The notes under the pieces are model-generated. The model was given only the letters and a program-made list of their open reading frames with translations, searched no databases and had not been told where the DNA came from. 64,000 nucleotides of DNA from the NCBI GenBank assembly GCA_965153455.1, contig OZ234497.1, positions 3,348,001 to 3,412,000 of the forward strand. The letters are read 5' to 3'. Shown here piece after piece: positions 1-10,822 of this stretch. The stretch comes from Sphagnum compactum (taxonomy: Eukaryota; Bryophyta; Sphagnopsida; Sphagnales). How positions within the stretch are numbered: the first letter of the stretch is position 1; every line of letters begins with the position of its first letter. The translations under genes and the position numbers were made by a program.

Positions 1-1655
1 GAAAGGGACAGCTCTATCAACGAAGATCTGGACAGGGTTGGTTTTTTGGGCAGAATTCTTGACAAGATTCTTGACAGGACAAGGTTTCGTTCTAACCAAT
101 CGGGGGTTCTTGACTGCAGGATTTGACATAACAGACTTGATAAAACTGGAATTGGTTCCGACCCTCTTTGGGTTCTCGACCACAGGGTTCTTGGCAGGAC
201 TGGACAAAGTGTTTTTCTGAGCGTGGGGTTCTTGAGAGGTGCATCGTTGTGCGCTGAAGGTGAGGGTTCTAGATCGCCAATCAATGATAGGGTTGTGTGC
301 TTCTAGCCAAGGCAAACCAAGGATGATGGGATGGTGAGGGGTGGAAATGATGTTGAGAACAATCTTCTCCGTGTGCTTGCCGATACAGAGTTCTAGAGGG
401 GTTGTCTCGTGTGTGATTGCACCAGAAGCAATGGTTCTCCCATCAATAACCTCTACCGGAACAGGGGTTGACTTCTTGACCACAGGGATGTTGTGTTGGA
501 CGACAAATGTTTGGTCGATGAAAGAAGAGGTGGCGCCGAAGTCCACCAAAGCTGACACTTGTGGTATGTCTTCTGGAATACGAATGATGTCCACATACTG
601 AGTGAAACTGGGACTGGGACCAACAACGGAACAGGAGCCTTTGCAAAGGTGGTGTTGGGTGAGATCCAGTCGCACGGCTCTTACTGTGACTGGATGTTCT
701 TGTTTTCCAACTCCTGGGGAGTTTCCACAGCTTGTACCTGAAGTTTGACAAGCTTTTGAGGGCATTGACGAGCTATATGCCCTGGGTTGCCACAGTAAAG
801 ACATAGATTGTTTGTCCTTCGGCGAAGTTTCTCGGGTTCTGTCAAAGATTTAAACTTAGCTGTGTCGATCTGCATCGGAGCAGGTCCAAAAGAGGCAGGT
901 CGGGCAACTGGTGTTGTTTAGGGAACTAAGGGGAGCGTAATAGGCCGACTGTTCCAAAGCTGGGCGTTGGAGGTGACTTTCTTTTCCTGGCGACGTTCGA
1001 ATAGACGATTATCGCACCGAATTGCCTGGGTGATGGCTTCACTGAAGGAAGAAGGGTCTGCGAGTGTCAACAAAAGATCTTGAACATCATCACGAAGCCC
1101 ACAGCGAAACTGATCAATCAAGGCAGCTTCTCCCCAATTGACGTCACAGGCAAGCTGCCTGAATTCTGAAGTGTAAACGATGGTCGAACGTGTCCCTTGC
1201 TGGAGGCGACGCAGCTTGTTGGCTGAAGTCCTGGCCTTATCACTGTCCCCAAATACTGCTTCAAATTCCGCCATAAAGGCGTTGAAATCTTGCAGAAGAG
1301 GGGATGATGTTTCCAGGATGGGAGCAAACCATGCTGCAGCTGTCCCAGTGAGTAGGGTTCCAACGAATCCTACACGAGTGGTGTCATCAAAATAACGACG
1401 GGGGTGTAGTTGCATGATCAGGCGTACCTGGCTGACAAAGCCTCGAAATTTGAGGCGCGTTCCATCAAACTTTTCTGGCATACTGATCTTGGGTTCTTGG
1501 GCGGCCATTGCAAGAGCAGGAAGTACTGGGGCAGGAGGTGGTGGCTGATTCTGTAGGCGGGTCACCGAGTCTCTAAGCACGGCATTTTCTTGTTGAAGGT
1601 GTTGAAGGGCGGCGAGGATTTGAGTGAGATCGATGTTGGATTCTGAGTTGTCCAT
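1..1655 (-). mobile_element. Ty3/gypsy retrotransposon, gag to start of pol (partial, decayed)
   Basis: This is the 5' half of a Ty3/gypsy-type LTR retrotransposon read on the minus strand; the left window edge cuts it. The best ATG is at 1655 (a GTG lies 5 codons upstream). Gag residues include a leucine/glutamine-rich start, then a capsid-like stretch with KFRGFVSQVRLIM and CGLRDDVQDLLL. A CX2CX4HX4C zinc knuckle ([14 protein letters not shown]) lies at 759-800. The protease follows (ALVDFGATSSF around 510-550), then GLPWLEAHNPIIDW (roughly 250-320), a hallmark of the protease/RT boundary in this superfamily. The pol frame stays open to base 1. Damage: a stop replaces a probable Gln at about 918, a frameshift lies near 680-700, and the protease DSG motif reads DFG (538-543). 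It is therefore probably inactive. Family assignment rests on motifs alone. Confidence 0.9.
918..1655 (-). pseudogene. retrotransposon gag (capsid part), ends at premature stop
   Basis: The open frame covers the N-terminal and capsid portion of Gag, about 245 residues from the ATG at 1655. It has a proline-rich stretch (residues about 38-48) followed by a helical capsid-like domain. The TAG/TAA-type stop at 918 interrupts a reading frame that continues in register into the zinc knuckle at 759-800, so it is a nonsense mutation rather than the natural end. A CAA-to-TAA change would explain it. In its family this protein packages element RNA into cytoplasmic particles. Confidence 0.8.
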
Positions 1656-1694
1656 GGTGGTAGTTCTCACACTTTTGCGCTTTCAATCTTCAAA

Positions 1695-2036
1695 CTTGAA
1701 ACTTCAGATGCTTGGATCTCTCTCAATACAAGTCCAAATGACATGAAATTTCTCTCACACATATATTCCTATATGATCTATAAGATCACAAAGTTACAGA
1801 CCCAAAAAAGCTTACACAAAGGAGATATGACCAAAAAACCAGATCTGCACTTGAAACTTCAGATGCTTGAATCTCTCTCAATACAAGTCCAAATGACATG
1901 AAATTTCTCTCACACATATATTCCTATATGATCTATAAGATCACAAAGTTACAGACCCAGAAAAGCTTACACAAAGGAGATATGACCAAAAAACCAGATC
2001 TGCACTTGAAACTTCAGATGCTTGGATCTCTCTCAA
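1695..2036. repeat. 155-bp tandem repeat (2.2 copies) in the gypsy leader
   Basis: Copies start at 1695, 1850 and 2005; the third is truncated after about 32 bases. The two full copies differ at only about two positions, so the duplication is young. It lies just upstream of the gag start in the element's orientation, in the untranslated leader or the end of the LTR. Confidence 0.9.
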
Positions 2037-2760
2037 AACATATCCTTTTCTTTTGAAACTTTGAGAGTAGAAGCGTCCTGTAGTCTTCTATAACCTTTCC
2101 AAGTTTCACTCCAATATACCTCTAGCTACTTACTGAAACAACAAAACAAACAAACAAGAAGAAGGAGCAGATCAAACTGTTATGGACCGACTACAAACAA
2201 GTGGAGAATTACAAGACAAGACAAGCTTTATTGATCCATCAACTGGTGTTGATCTGCTAAAGGGTTGTTCCCCAGACTATCTCCTTTTATAACCCTGAGC
2301 CATACTAGTCCCAAAATATCCTAGGCCATGATATTGCCAAAAGTATCCCAAAATATCCTAGGACATGACATTGCCAAAAGTATCCCAAAATATCCTAGGC
2401 CATGACATCACTACACCAAACATGGCATCCATGATGGGTCCTTTTTTATTGGACAAGTCACTTAAATCATTTTTATGCCATTTGTAGTTGAATTGGACCT
2501 ATTGCTTATGCCATTTGTATTCTTATAACACTAATCAAGAATGCCATGCTTTGGTGTAATGCATAAATTATAATACATAAACAAGAAGAGCAACTCTTTG
2601 GCAAGTTATTATTTGCAAAACCAAGATCATGTGATGTGCATTCTTCTAAACACAAGAACTTGACAATAAGGAACTATGATCAATTTAGAAAGGTTTCATG
2701 AGACCACAACATTGTTGTTGTTGTGTGTGGTGTGTCATCTGTCTCCATGCACTAATTAGT
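2037..2760 (-). mobile_element. probable 5' LTR/leader region of the gypsy element
   Basis: Upstream of gag (minus strand) lies non-coding, moderately GC-rich DNA with short repeats, as expected for the leader and LTR. I could not find clear TG...CA ends or a primer-binding site, so the limits are approximate. A downstream LTR is outside the window. Confidence 0.4.
2309..2407. repeat. 37-bp tandem repeat (about 2.7 copies)
   Basis: The unit contains cccaaaatatcctagg and recurs at 2309, 2346 and 2383 with one or two changes per copy. It lies inside the presumed LTR of the gypsy element and may be an enhancer-like LTR repeat. Confidence 0.85.
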
Positions 2761-4746
2761 AGAAATCGTATATCGGTACTAGCTCATGTGGATTGTTAGA
2801 CAAAATGTGAAGGTACTTGGCATTGAAGATGATGAGAGGAAAAAAATAGATGAAGAAGAGCTCTTCATCAGATTGTAAGATGTGAGAATGTTAACCTTTG
2901 TTGGCAATCAACATAATATTCCATTATAAAGCCCCTATAGGCGGCAACAGAGACCTTAACACATCATTTAAAGGCAAAAAATTTAATATCTAAAAAGTGT
3001 CCAAAATTAAGGTTTAGGGTCTATAGGAAAGGAGAGGGACACACACGTAAACGCAAATGCAAACAAAGAGAGAAAAAAAATTACTTATGATAAATTCACG
3101 GTCTGGAGTTGTGGGAGTGGCATCTTCTCCATCATCGGAAGAAGCTCCATTGGAATTAACATCGCCATTGTCATTAGCAACAACCACTACCAACTTCCCT
3201 CTCCTTAATTTGTTTCCCACCTTTTTTTATGCATGGCCATAATCCTCCCTGGTCCATCTTCAACTCCATTGAAGATCCCCACTACTACAACACAACCCCC
3301 AAAGCTTGACACCTTGGGAATATGAAAATGCAAGACCTCGAATAATGTCGATGGCTATGACAAGGAGAAAGAGATGGAGGAAGAGGAGAAGGATGATGAA
3401 AATGCAATGAGTGAACATTGCAACAACAAGAAGAAGTTGTAGACATCATCGCTACTCCTGCTCTTATTTTGTAGTCGCCATTGCCAAAAAATGATGAAAA
3501 AGCAAACTTGCCCAAACTTCCATCATTCTAACGCATAATTGTCAAAAATGATCATTATTGTGCATAATTGTCGACCAAACAACCATTTGTAATTGTCATG
3601 GTTGACGTCATGGTGTAATTGTCTTAGTGACAAAAAATAACCTTATACATGGTCTATATAAACCAATTCTAATTATCATCGTCACTAAAATTTTGAAGAA
3701 ATTCATGAATTTTTATTATATATGTTGTCACCTTGTTTTTTGTAACTTGTAACCTAATAACATTCATTAATCTTTTACACCTAATTTAAAAATTTTATAA
3801 TATGTAAGAATAATCACATTGTGGTGATAGTTATATTCGGATTTAAATAAAATGTAAATTCAAAAAAATTGATAAAATTTTGGAAATTTTTTTGCAAGAC
3901 ATTTTTAAAACTTTTTAAAAAATAAATTATGAAAATTTTATAAAAAACTCAATCATTATAACCTTTTGTTAATGCTTAAGATTAAATAAATGGGGTTGAT
4001 GGTCTATGCAACTAAACTCTTTTTGGTATTGAATTATTTCCATTTAACACCTAATTAGTAAATTCTATTTTTGTTTAAAATTCGATTATGTAACATGATT
4101 ACATCATGTAAAAACCAATATTGAATTATGTTTATGATCATTTTATGTTTTAATGTGAAAATGTTTTGTAACGATCAAATTACCCATATTATTAAACTTT
4201 AATTCCTAATTAACAAATACTCAATGTTATGAAATTTGTTTCTACAACAAGTTTTATAACATGATTACATTTTGTAAGAACCAAAATCGAATGGTTTTTT
4301 TGCTTTCAGGGTCTAAGCATGGTATTAAAACCCAGTTGTAACTATTTGTCCTTTGCTTAGAAAGCAGTCTCAGGGAAATATTGATGATGTGGCAGACCTA
4401 GGATAAAGTTAATTAACTATTAAAATGCATAGGCGAGAATTTTGAATTTAGGTCAAGACCCATGTTAAGTCTTCTAAAATATGATGCATAGTGGATGGAA
4501 TTCAACGCGCATGTCAATGACACGAGAACTTTGAATCACATGTTTTAAGACAAGTTCATCACAAGTCTGAAATGGTTACTTTTGGATTTCAAACCTTAGC
4601 ACAAAGACTTTCCGTCTTGTCCATTGAGTTCACTTAGGTCTAGCATAGTTGTAAGTTTTTTCTAGAAGTGTGATAATGTAATTGAAGGTTTTAGATTTCA
4701 AGAAACTTGTTGACTTGTTTAAAGAGAGCATACAAGACAAGTTACA
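2761..4746. other. AT-rich intergenic DNA
   Basis: No convincing gene. The short open frames near 3014-3515 on both strands are low-complexity (AT/CCA/GAA-rich) and show no domain. From 3660 onward the DNA is very AT-rich with poly-A and poly-T tracts. Confidence 0.6.
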
Positions 4747-5548
4747 ATGGGGAAGGCAAAGAGAAAAGTGAAAAGGGAAACGAACTCTAAGTTTTCTCCA
4801 TCGGAATATGTTCCCTCCAAAAATCAAATTGAAGACTACTTCAAGACTGTCAAAAAGTTGAATGGTGAAGGATTCAACCCCAAGGCCAACTTTCCTCCAA
4901 ATATTGTGTTTGATGTAAACATAACAAAAATATTTGGGTTGTCGTCCGAGGGTTTCAAAACTCCCAACTTGAAAATTCACCTAGAAACAAGGAAGGATTT
5001 ACTTAGGTTCTATTTGAAAGTGTATGGTATAGACCAAGTGACAAATAACAAGTTCATGATTTGGTTTGTGAAAGGCTACATTGCATAAGAGAAGAGTGAG
5101 AAAGTTAATTGGGCTAGGGCTATTACTTCAACAACTCAAAAAAACACTTGTAGAGAGGAAGCAAAACTAATGAAGAACGGATCTGCAGATTTTTCTGGGA
5201 AAGGTGGAGGGGAGGGATCCAACGAATTTGATCGAAAATTCTACAAGTTTAAGCAGCCCAATGTGGCTGAAAGTTTTGACAAAGAAGCATCCATTTGTCC
5301 ATATGGTGTTTCACCCATAGAATTTGCAAAAGTGATAGAGGTACATGTCCTTGTGTAAGACCTCTTGAAGCAATGCATAACCAAGCTTGCAATTCAATAG
5401 GTTAAAAAAAATAAGTTTTTTGAGAAACTCATAGGGTTGAAATTTAGTGTGGAAGATCGAAGGGCAACTGCATTAGATGCACAAAATGTTGTTTCCCAAA
5501 GTGAAATCTCAGCAAAAGATATTGATGGTGAGATCCCGGTGTTTAAAC
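4747..5548 (+). pseudogene. unknown gene-like unit, exon 1 remnant
   Basis: A single reading frame from the ATG at 4747 runs to about 5545 with only three in-frame stops (5086, 5356, 5398), each explainable by a single base change. The N-terminus is basic (MGKAKRKVKRETNSKF), followed by a predicted folded part (ENYF/LRFYLKVYGIDQV style) and an acidic/polar tail (SEISAKDIDGEIPVF). I do not recognise the family. The frame is followed by an intron-like AT-rich gap ending in a good acceptor at 5665-5666. It is likely a decayed host gene or a transposon-carried gene, upstream part of the unit that ends at 8534. Confidence 0.5.
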
Positions 5549-5666
5549 AAAAGGCATGCAAATGTTTTGGCTTTATTTGTTTTGATTTGGTCTTTTTTGC
5601 TTTGATGCCATATGAACATTTCAAACTTGATCATTTGAAATTTACCATTTTCATTTATTTAAACAG

Positions 5667-6344
5667 GTGGAAATATTGCAGACAAAAGATAAATCTGCAA
5701 CAATTGCTAAAGGTAAACTTGAAGTTGAAGGTCTTATCAGTAAGACCCTTAGTGAGTTAGGGTCTTTGCAAATTGAACAAAGTGTCTTACAAAGGCATTT
5801 TGAAATCAAAAGGAACATGTTGGAGGAGAAAATGGAATGAATTGTGCTTGGGGATGCATTGATGGTAGACACTGAGCTAGATTCCTTGAAGCTAGATGGT
5901 GCCATAATTAAAGTAAAGCAAGAAATTTTGGTGTTAGAAGATGAAGAAAAAACAATTTAGAAGCAACTTGAAAGAATGAAAAAAATGAGTGGCAATTGTT
6001 TTTGGCTAAAACCCATAATTCATCCCAATGCCCATGTCAATTCTGATAGACCCACCTTTTTGGTTATCAAGCGTTGTGGGTTTTGTTTGTGGGGATTCCA
6101 TTATCATTATTGTGACTTCTTGCAAACACATGTATCATCCATTTTGTTTGGGGGAGCTTGTGAAGGTTAGCAACAAATGTTCCATATGTGAGCAATTTTT
6201 TTCACCCAAATTGGATGCAGAACTGGGGCTTTCGTGAAGAGGATGATGTCATGAAGAAGTTGGCAACTAACATGGGCCTTGACAATTTGCATGATGAGAT
6301 GAAAGTGTTTTTTATGGAAGTTGCCTTAACATCAACTCCTATAG
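5667..6344 (+). pseudogene. coiled coil plus RING-like zinc-finger exon (decayed)
   Basis: The exon starts after the acceptor tttaaacag. Residues about 1-110 are charged, heptad-rich (LEVEGLISKTLSELGSL, KQEILVLEDEEKT), so a coiled coil is likely. A frameshift near 6060 moves to the frame carrying VTSCKHMYHPFCLGELVKVS and then CSIC, i.e. C-x-H-x2-H-x2-C ... C-x2-C, a RING-H2/PHD-like half-site pattern. A second shift near 6200 leads to NWMQNWGFREEDD. In-frame stops occur at about 5839 and 5958. A donor (tataGgtaca) lies at 6345. The arrangement, DRP-x-FW before the Cys/His cluster and W-x2-WGF after it, resembles uncharacterised proteins I associate with mosses and other non-seed plants; function unknown. 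Confidence 0.5.
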
Positions 6345-6599
6345 GTACAACATTTGTTACATACCCCTTTGTTTTACCTTTGAAATTGCAATAGGTAGGG
6401 TGTCTTCTAGATATCACACATGGACCTAACTATTATCATGTGCAAATGTTAAATGGATTTAATTGTCATTATTTTGCTCATGGAATAAACATAAGGCAAT
6501 CTTGATGTGTTACCTATAGTGTTTCAAAGGATTACACATAATAATATTGAGTAGTGGTTGCATCAATTAGTGGTTTTTATTTACATGTTCAAGTACTCA

Positions 6600-7390
6600 A
6601 TGTTGGTGGAGAAGTAATGAATAATAGTTCTCATTATGATTCTTAGATTTGGTCGGTGGAAAAGTAGTGAGCAGTGCTTTTAGTTCTCCTAATGTTACAA
6701 ATAATTATTTGCTGGAGAAACAATATGTACTACTTTTGGTTACAATAATGTGGTTCTTTTGATGTTATAAGGACTTGGTGCTGGAAAAGCAGTATATATT
6801 GCTTTTGGTTACAATAATCTACTTTTCCTAATGTTATAAGGATGGGGTTGTTGAAAAAGTAGTATACATTGCATTTGGTTACATAAAAATGGTTCTCCTT
6901 ATGGTGTGAGGACTAGGTTGCTGAAAAAACAATATACATTGCTTTTGGTTACTTTAGAATGGTTTTCCTTATGGTGTAAGGACTGAGTTACTAAAAAAAA
7001 GTATACATTGTTTTTGGTTACATCATAGTGGTTCTCCTTTTGGTGTAAGGACTAGATTGCTAAAAAAGTAATATACATTGTTTTTGGTTACATCAAAGTG
7101 GTTCTTCTTATGGTGTAAAGATTGGGTTGTTGAAAAGGTTGTATACATTGTTTTTGGTTTGATAATAATGGTTCTCCTTATGGTATAAGGACTTGGTTGT
7201 TGAAAAGCCAGTATACATTGCTTTTGGTTACATCAGAATGGTTTTCCTTGTAGTGTGAGGACTTAGTTGTTGAAAAAGTGGTGTACAATGCTTTTGGTTT
7301 GATCAAAATGGTTTTCCTAATGTTATTATAGTAGTTGGCTCCTGGAACAACCATTTGTTTTGCTTTTAGCTACATTATAATGGTTTTCCA
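6600..7390. repeat. 70-bp minisatellite (about 11 copies)
   Basis: The core tatacattgcttttggtta recurs with a near-constant 70-base spacing (6721, 6791, 6861, 6931, 7000, 7070, 7140, 7210, 7280, 7350). Copies diverge by roughly 10-25 percent. The array lies between the zinc-finger exon and the next coding block of the unknown unit, so it is probably intronic. Confidence 0.9.
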
Positions 7391-7609
7391 AATAGGTGTA
7401 AAATATTACATTTAGTTTCATGGAAAAATAAGTTTTGGATACATAAGCACTTCCTATATCATGGAAATGAAGTAAGCACAATGTCAAGTGGTAATGAAAA
7501 AAACTTGATTCATCATGTGCAAAAGCAAACATTTGTTTACTGATGCATTTGTTTATCAAATTTGTTTACTAATCATATGCACTTGTTCTGATGTAATACC
7601 ATTTCCCCA

Positions 7610-8303
7610 TTGCAACAAACAAGTTTGGTTTTAACATACTATGAAAACCCTTTGATGAGAAGGGACAATATACAAATGACAAACAATAATCCATTTGGGT
7701 TGGGCTCGAATAATGGAGCTGCTCTATTGACACCACCCCAAAGTCTAGTTATGAAGAACAATGTATGCCATGAGGCTAAATCACCATTCAAGCAACATTT
7801 GGATGTAAAGTCTACCCCAAAATCTAAAGAAAAACAACCTCCTTTAGAACTAGCAGACTTATTAAACAAATTTGGGATGGAGTTGATTGTCAATGCAAAT
7901 GAGAAAGAATCTGAACTTATTCAAGAACATGATATGCAAGATGTGAAAGACACAAGTATGAGGGAACTAACAAATTTTGATCCCTACACAAATATTTTTT
8001 TGTTGAACAATTACAGAGTTACTAGTTACATAATTTTGTAGGCCTCACTTAATGCCTATGGCCATTTATGTAGAAGGAAACAATGAACCCACTCATGTTA
8101 TGGAGGACTCCATGGATACCTCCACCCAAGAAATTTGTGCAAAACTTGTGTCAGAAGTAGTTCAAGTTCTAGCTCGTGCAAGGTACACCTTCCAAAAACA
8201 TAAGGTTGCAACACAAGATGATGGTGTGCCAAAAATTAAGAAAACCACTATTTCAAGCGTATCATATGTGAATGAAAGTGAGTTAAATCTTAACCCTACC
8301 TAA
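7610..8303 (+). pseudogene. unknown unit, middle coding block(s)
   Basis: Two open stretches, 7610-8041 and 8042-8303, read as polar, lysine/glutamate-rich protein without recognised domains (for example KSTPKSKEKQPPLELADLLN and STQEICAKLVSEVVQVLAR). A good acceptor (attttgtag) at 8040-8041 separates them, so they may be two exons. No signal peptide or membrane segment is visible. They follow the zinc-finger exon in the same orientation and I treat them as the same decayed unit. Confidence 0.4.
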
Positions 8304-8374
8304 TTTGTTGTCCATTCAATTTGCATATTTGTACTACACAGATATTCTAACATTGAAATTTTTTTTCATACAGA

Positions 8375-8536
8375 CGCTACATTGGGAAAGTCAGAATTAG
8401 AAGAGCATGAGTTTGAAGGAAGTAAGCACGAAAAGGGAAAACCCATAGAGGTGGAAAAAAATCCTAAAGCCAATCAACACTACAAGAAGCAACATGTTGT
8501 GACCAAGATTTATAAGCAACCTATGTATACATGAGG
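8375..8536 (+). pseudogene. unknown unit, last short exon
   Basis: After the tract tttttttcatacag at about 8360-8374 the frame DATLGKSELEEHEFEGSK continues as a charged tail and ends with TGA near 8534. It contributes a basic, lysine-rich C-terminus (about 53 residues). It may be the terminal exon of the unit starting at 4747. No family recognised. Confidence 0.35.
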
Positions 8537-10354
8537 CCAAGTTGAAAAAGAAAAATTGCCTCCAACATTTACAACTTGTAGTAAAACTAAATGATGTACA
8601 CGTTAAATGTACAAACTTTAGGAAGGTTAATAATTTCGTTTGGACTATGAGCAGAATTGGTTTTCTAAGCTTGGACAAACCAAAGTTATACTACAAAAAA
8701 TATGGAGTCCATTTTGGGTGTGCAAATGAACAAAATGATCAATACAAAAATGAATACTTTCAGAAATTTGTCTCCCTTTCACTAGTCGCCCAATCTTGAA
8801 ATATATGTTCTACATTTGTTTGTCACTTAGCAAGTTGAACATGGTTTATGAAAGTTAATTGAATTTTGGTTTGAAACACATTCTACGCATTGTCATGCTA
8901 GATACGTGGTGTATGTGTACATGAATTTGTTTACATTAGTTCAAGTGAGAATATTGATAATCAAGTGAACATAATCATTAGGTTTCAAGAAAATAATACA
9001 AGCTTATGCGTTCAAACTGAGAATGGAATTTGAGATTCTGAATGTGGATATAAATGGGCAATTGAACACTGGAAAATATTGAAGTTTGGTCTTAATAGCA
9101 AGTAAAAAAAACATAATATTTGTTTGTTTATGGAAAAGTTGTGGATGATGAATTGAAGAGGAAACTTAAAATCAACTAATATGGACCATATTTGTTATAA
9201 AATTCAGATCAAAACAAACAACATGTGATTATATACAAAAAAGAGACAAATATGTTCTCAATTGGACAAATAAATAATAAATTGTTTGAATATTCAATTT
9301 AAATGTTTGAAGTAAAATATGCAGTTTCAAACATGAAACTTTTCTATGACAAAACATGTGCTTGGAGATTAAGGAAGAAGAGGAAGTAAGGTTTAGCACT
9401 TTCCACTCTTTGCAAATCCAACATGTATTTCTCTGCTCCCACATTTTGTAAAGTTACCAACCACCCTCCCAACAACCTCCCTTATTTTAAAATGTTTTAC
9501 AAGCAATGAATTGTAGATACCTCAAGGCTAAATGAAGGTAATTGTTGAATGCGTATCATAAAAAAAGATCACAAACATGTGTTTGAAAGATTTGGAACAT
9601 TGTTACATGATCATGCAAATTTACTAGCAATGAACTCAATTAAAAGTGGCCAAATTATAGTGAGTTCAACATAATCAAATAGAAATTAAATGTGGGGATA
9701 GTAATTTTAAGTATGAGTCACCGGTTACATTACAACCCTATGAGAGCTACAAATCATCATCAATCAAATTACATTTTCCTCAATGGTCACTTCAATTCCA
9801 ATTGAATTGGTTTGCATAAATTATTGAAATCCAATAATCTGTCCATAAGTTGTTCATTCTCCACATAAATATAAGTAAATAAATTGTTTATTAAATCTTT
9901 ATATAAGTTTCAAAGTTAATGCAAAAAATTTGCATATTCAAGCTTATTTTCACTTTATACCAAGAACTAAGGGTAATAAAAAATTGAACATTTGGGTCTA
10001 ATGTAGAACTAACTAGTAACTTCCAACATATAAGTATTGTAGATTATAGTGGAAATTACAAAGCACTTGTTTGATGAAGATGAAAAACTTCACTGACTAT
10101 CCAAGTGTTGTTGTTGCTTAAGGTGGGCTTGGAAGCTTCAAATACTAGGTCAAATTGTAGTTGGGTTCCATGATCTGCAGTAAAGATCAAGTTGGTTATT
10201 GGATAGACAACCTACATGCATTAACCAAGATAAGATTAGAACTTAACAGTCAACTGAAACATAAAATATACTTGAAGTTATCAAAAGATCATTAGATATA
10301 TGGTCTGCAAAACACAAAATCCATGGTTGTTCATAATTTGATGTTAATCAACTT
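8537..10354. other. AT-rich intergenic DNA
   Basis: Short open frames (8542-8799, 9229-9444) have no recognisable domain and AT-driven composition. Nothing else was seen. Confidence 0.6.
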
Positions 10355-10822
10355 TCAATCCAACAATCTAAAAACATCCAAGGCCTCTAAGATAACCTTT
10401 TCTACATCATGGGTGAGTTCATATGTGGCAAAGTTGCCTTTCACAACATGAACGGTAGGAGGCATAGAAAATTTTGATGCCAAAATCAAGTGGGAAAATA
10501 CAAAGGTGGCAGGTTTATCATCAGAAGAGTGTAAAACGACTCCCTGGCTGCAATTGTTGGTACCAGAATCCTCGCACAACAATGTCCCCTTTGTCCATTT
10601 GTTGCCATCAACATCTTTGAAGGAAGTAACCACAACATGGGCATTTTTATCAACAAGCGTTAGCCAAAATGGCTCATTTGTTGTAGTAGGTACAACCATG
10701 TTGTCACTTGGGCATAGGTTCTCAATAATCCATTCACCTCCAAAACCAGCTTCACTTTTTTCATCTGAGTCATACATCAAGTCCTTCCCCTCTGAAATGT
10801 TCTTGGCCCTTAGTTGTGTCAA
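10355..10822 (-). pseudogene. unrecognised coding remnant, 3' part of a gene or transposon ORF
   Basis: The frame is open for about 155 codons and has balanced, protein-like composition in otherwise AT-rich DNA. It starts with a charged stretch (KSEAGFGGEWIIENL), then a compact part with alternating hydrophobics (FWLTLVDKNAHVVVTSFKD, FSHLILASKFSMPP), ending VFRLLD. The first codon of the open frame is TTG, and a TGA lies two codons upstream; the first ATG is at 10777. The true 5' end is thus probably an exon junction or a truncation. I do not recognise the family; the FWL-x-LVDK and GNKW-x-KG words recall ORFs linked to transposons in non-seed plants, but this is only a hint. Confidence 0.4.

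Noticed and set aside
6600-7390. CRISPR-like array
   Set aside because: Units are directly adjacent with no unique spacers, and this is plant nuclear DNA.
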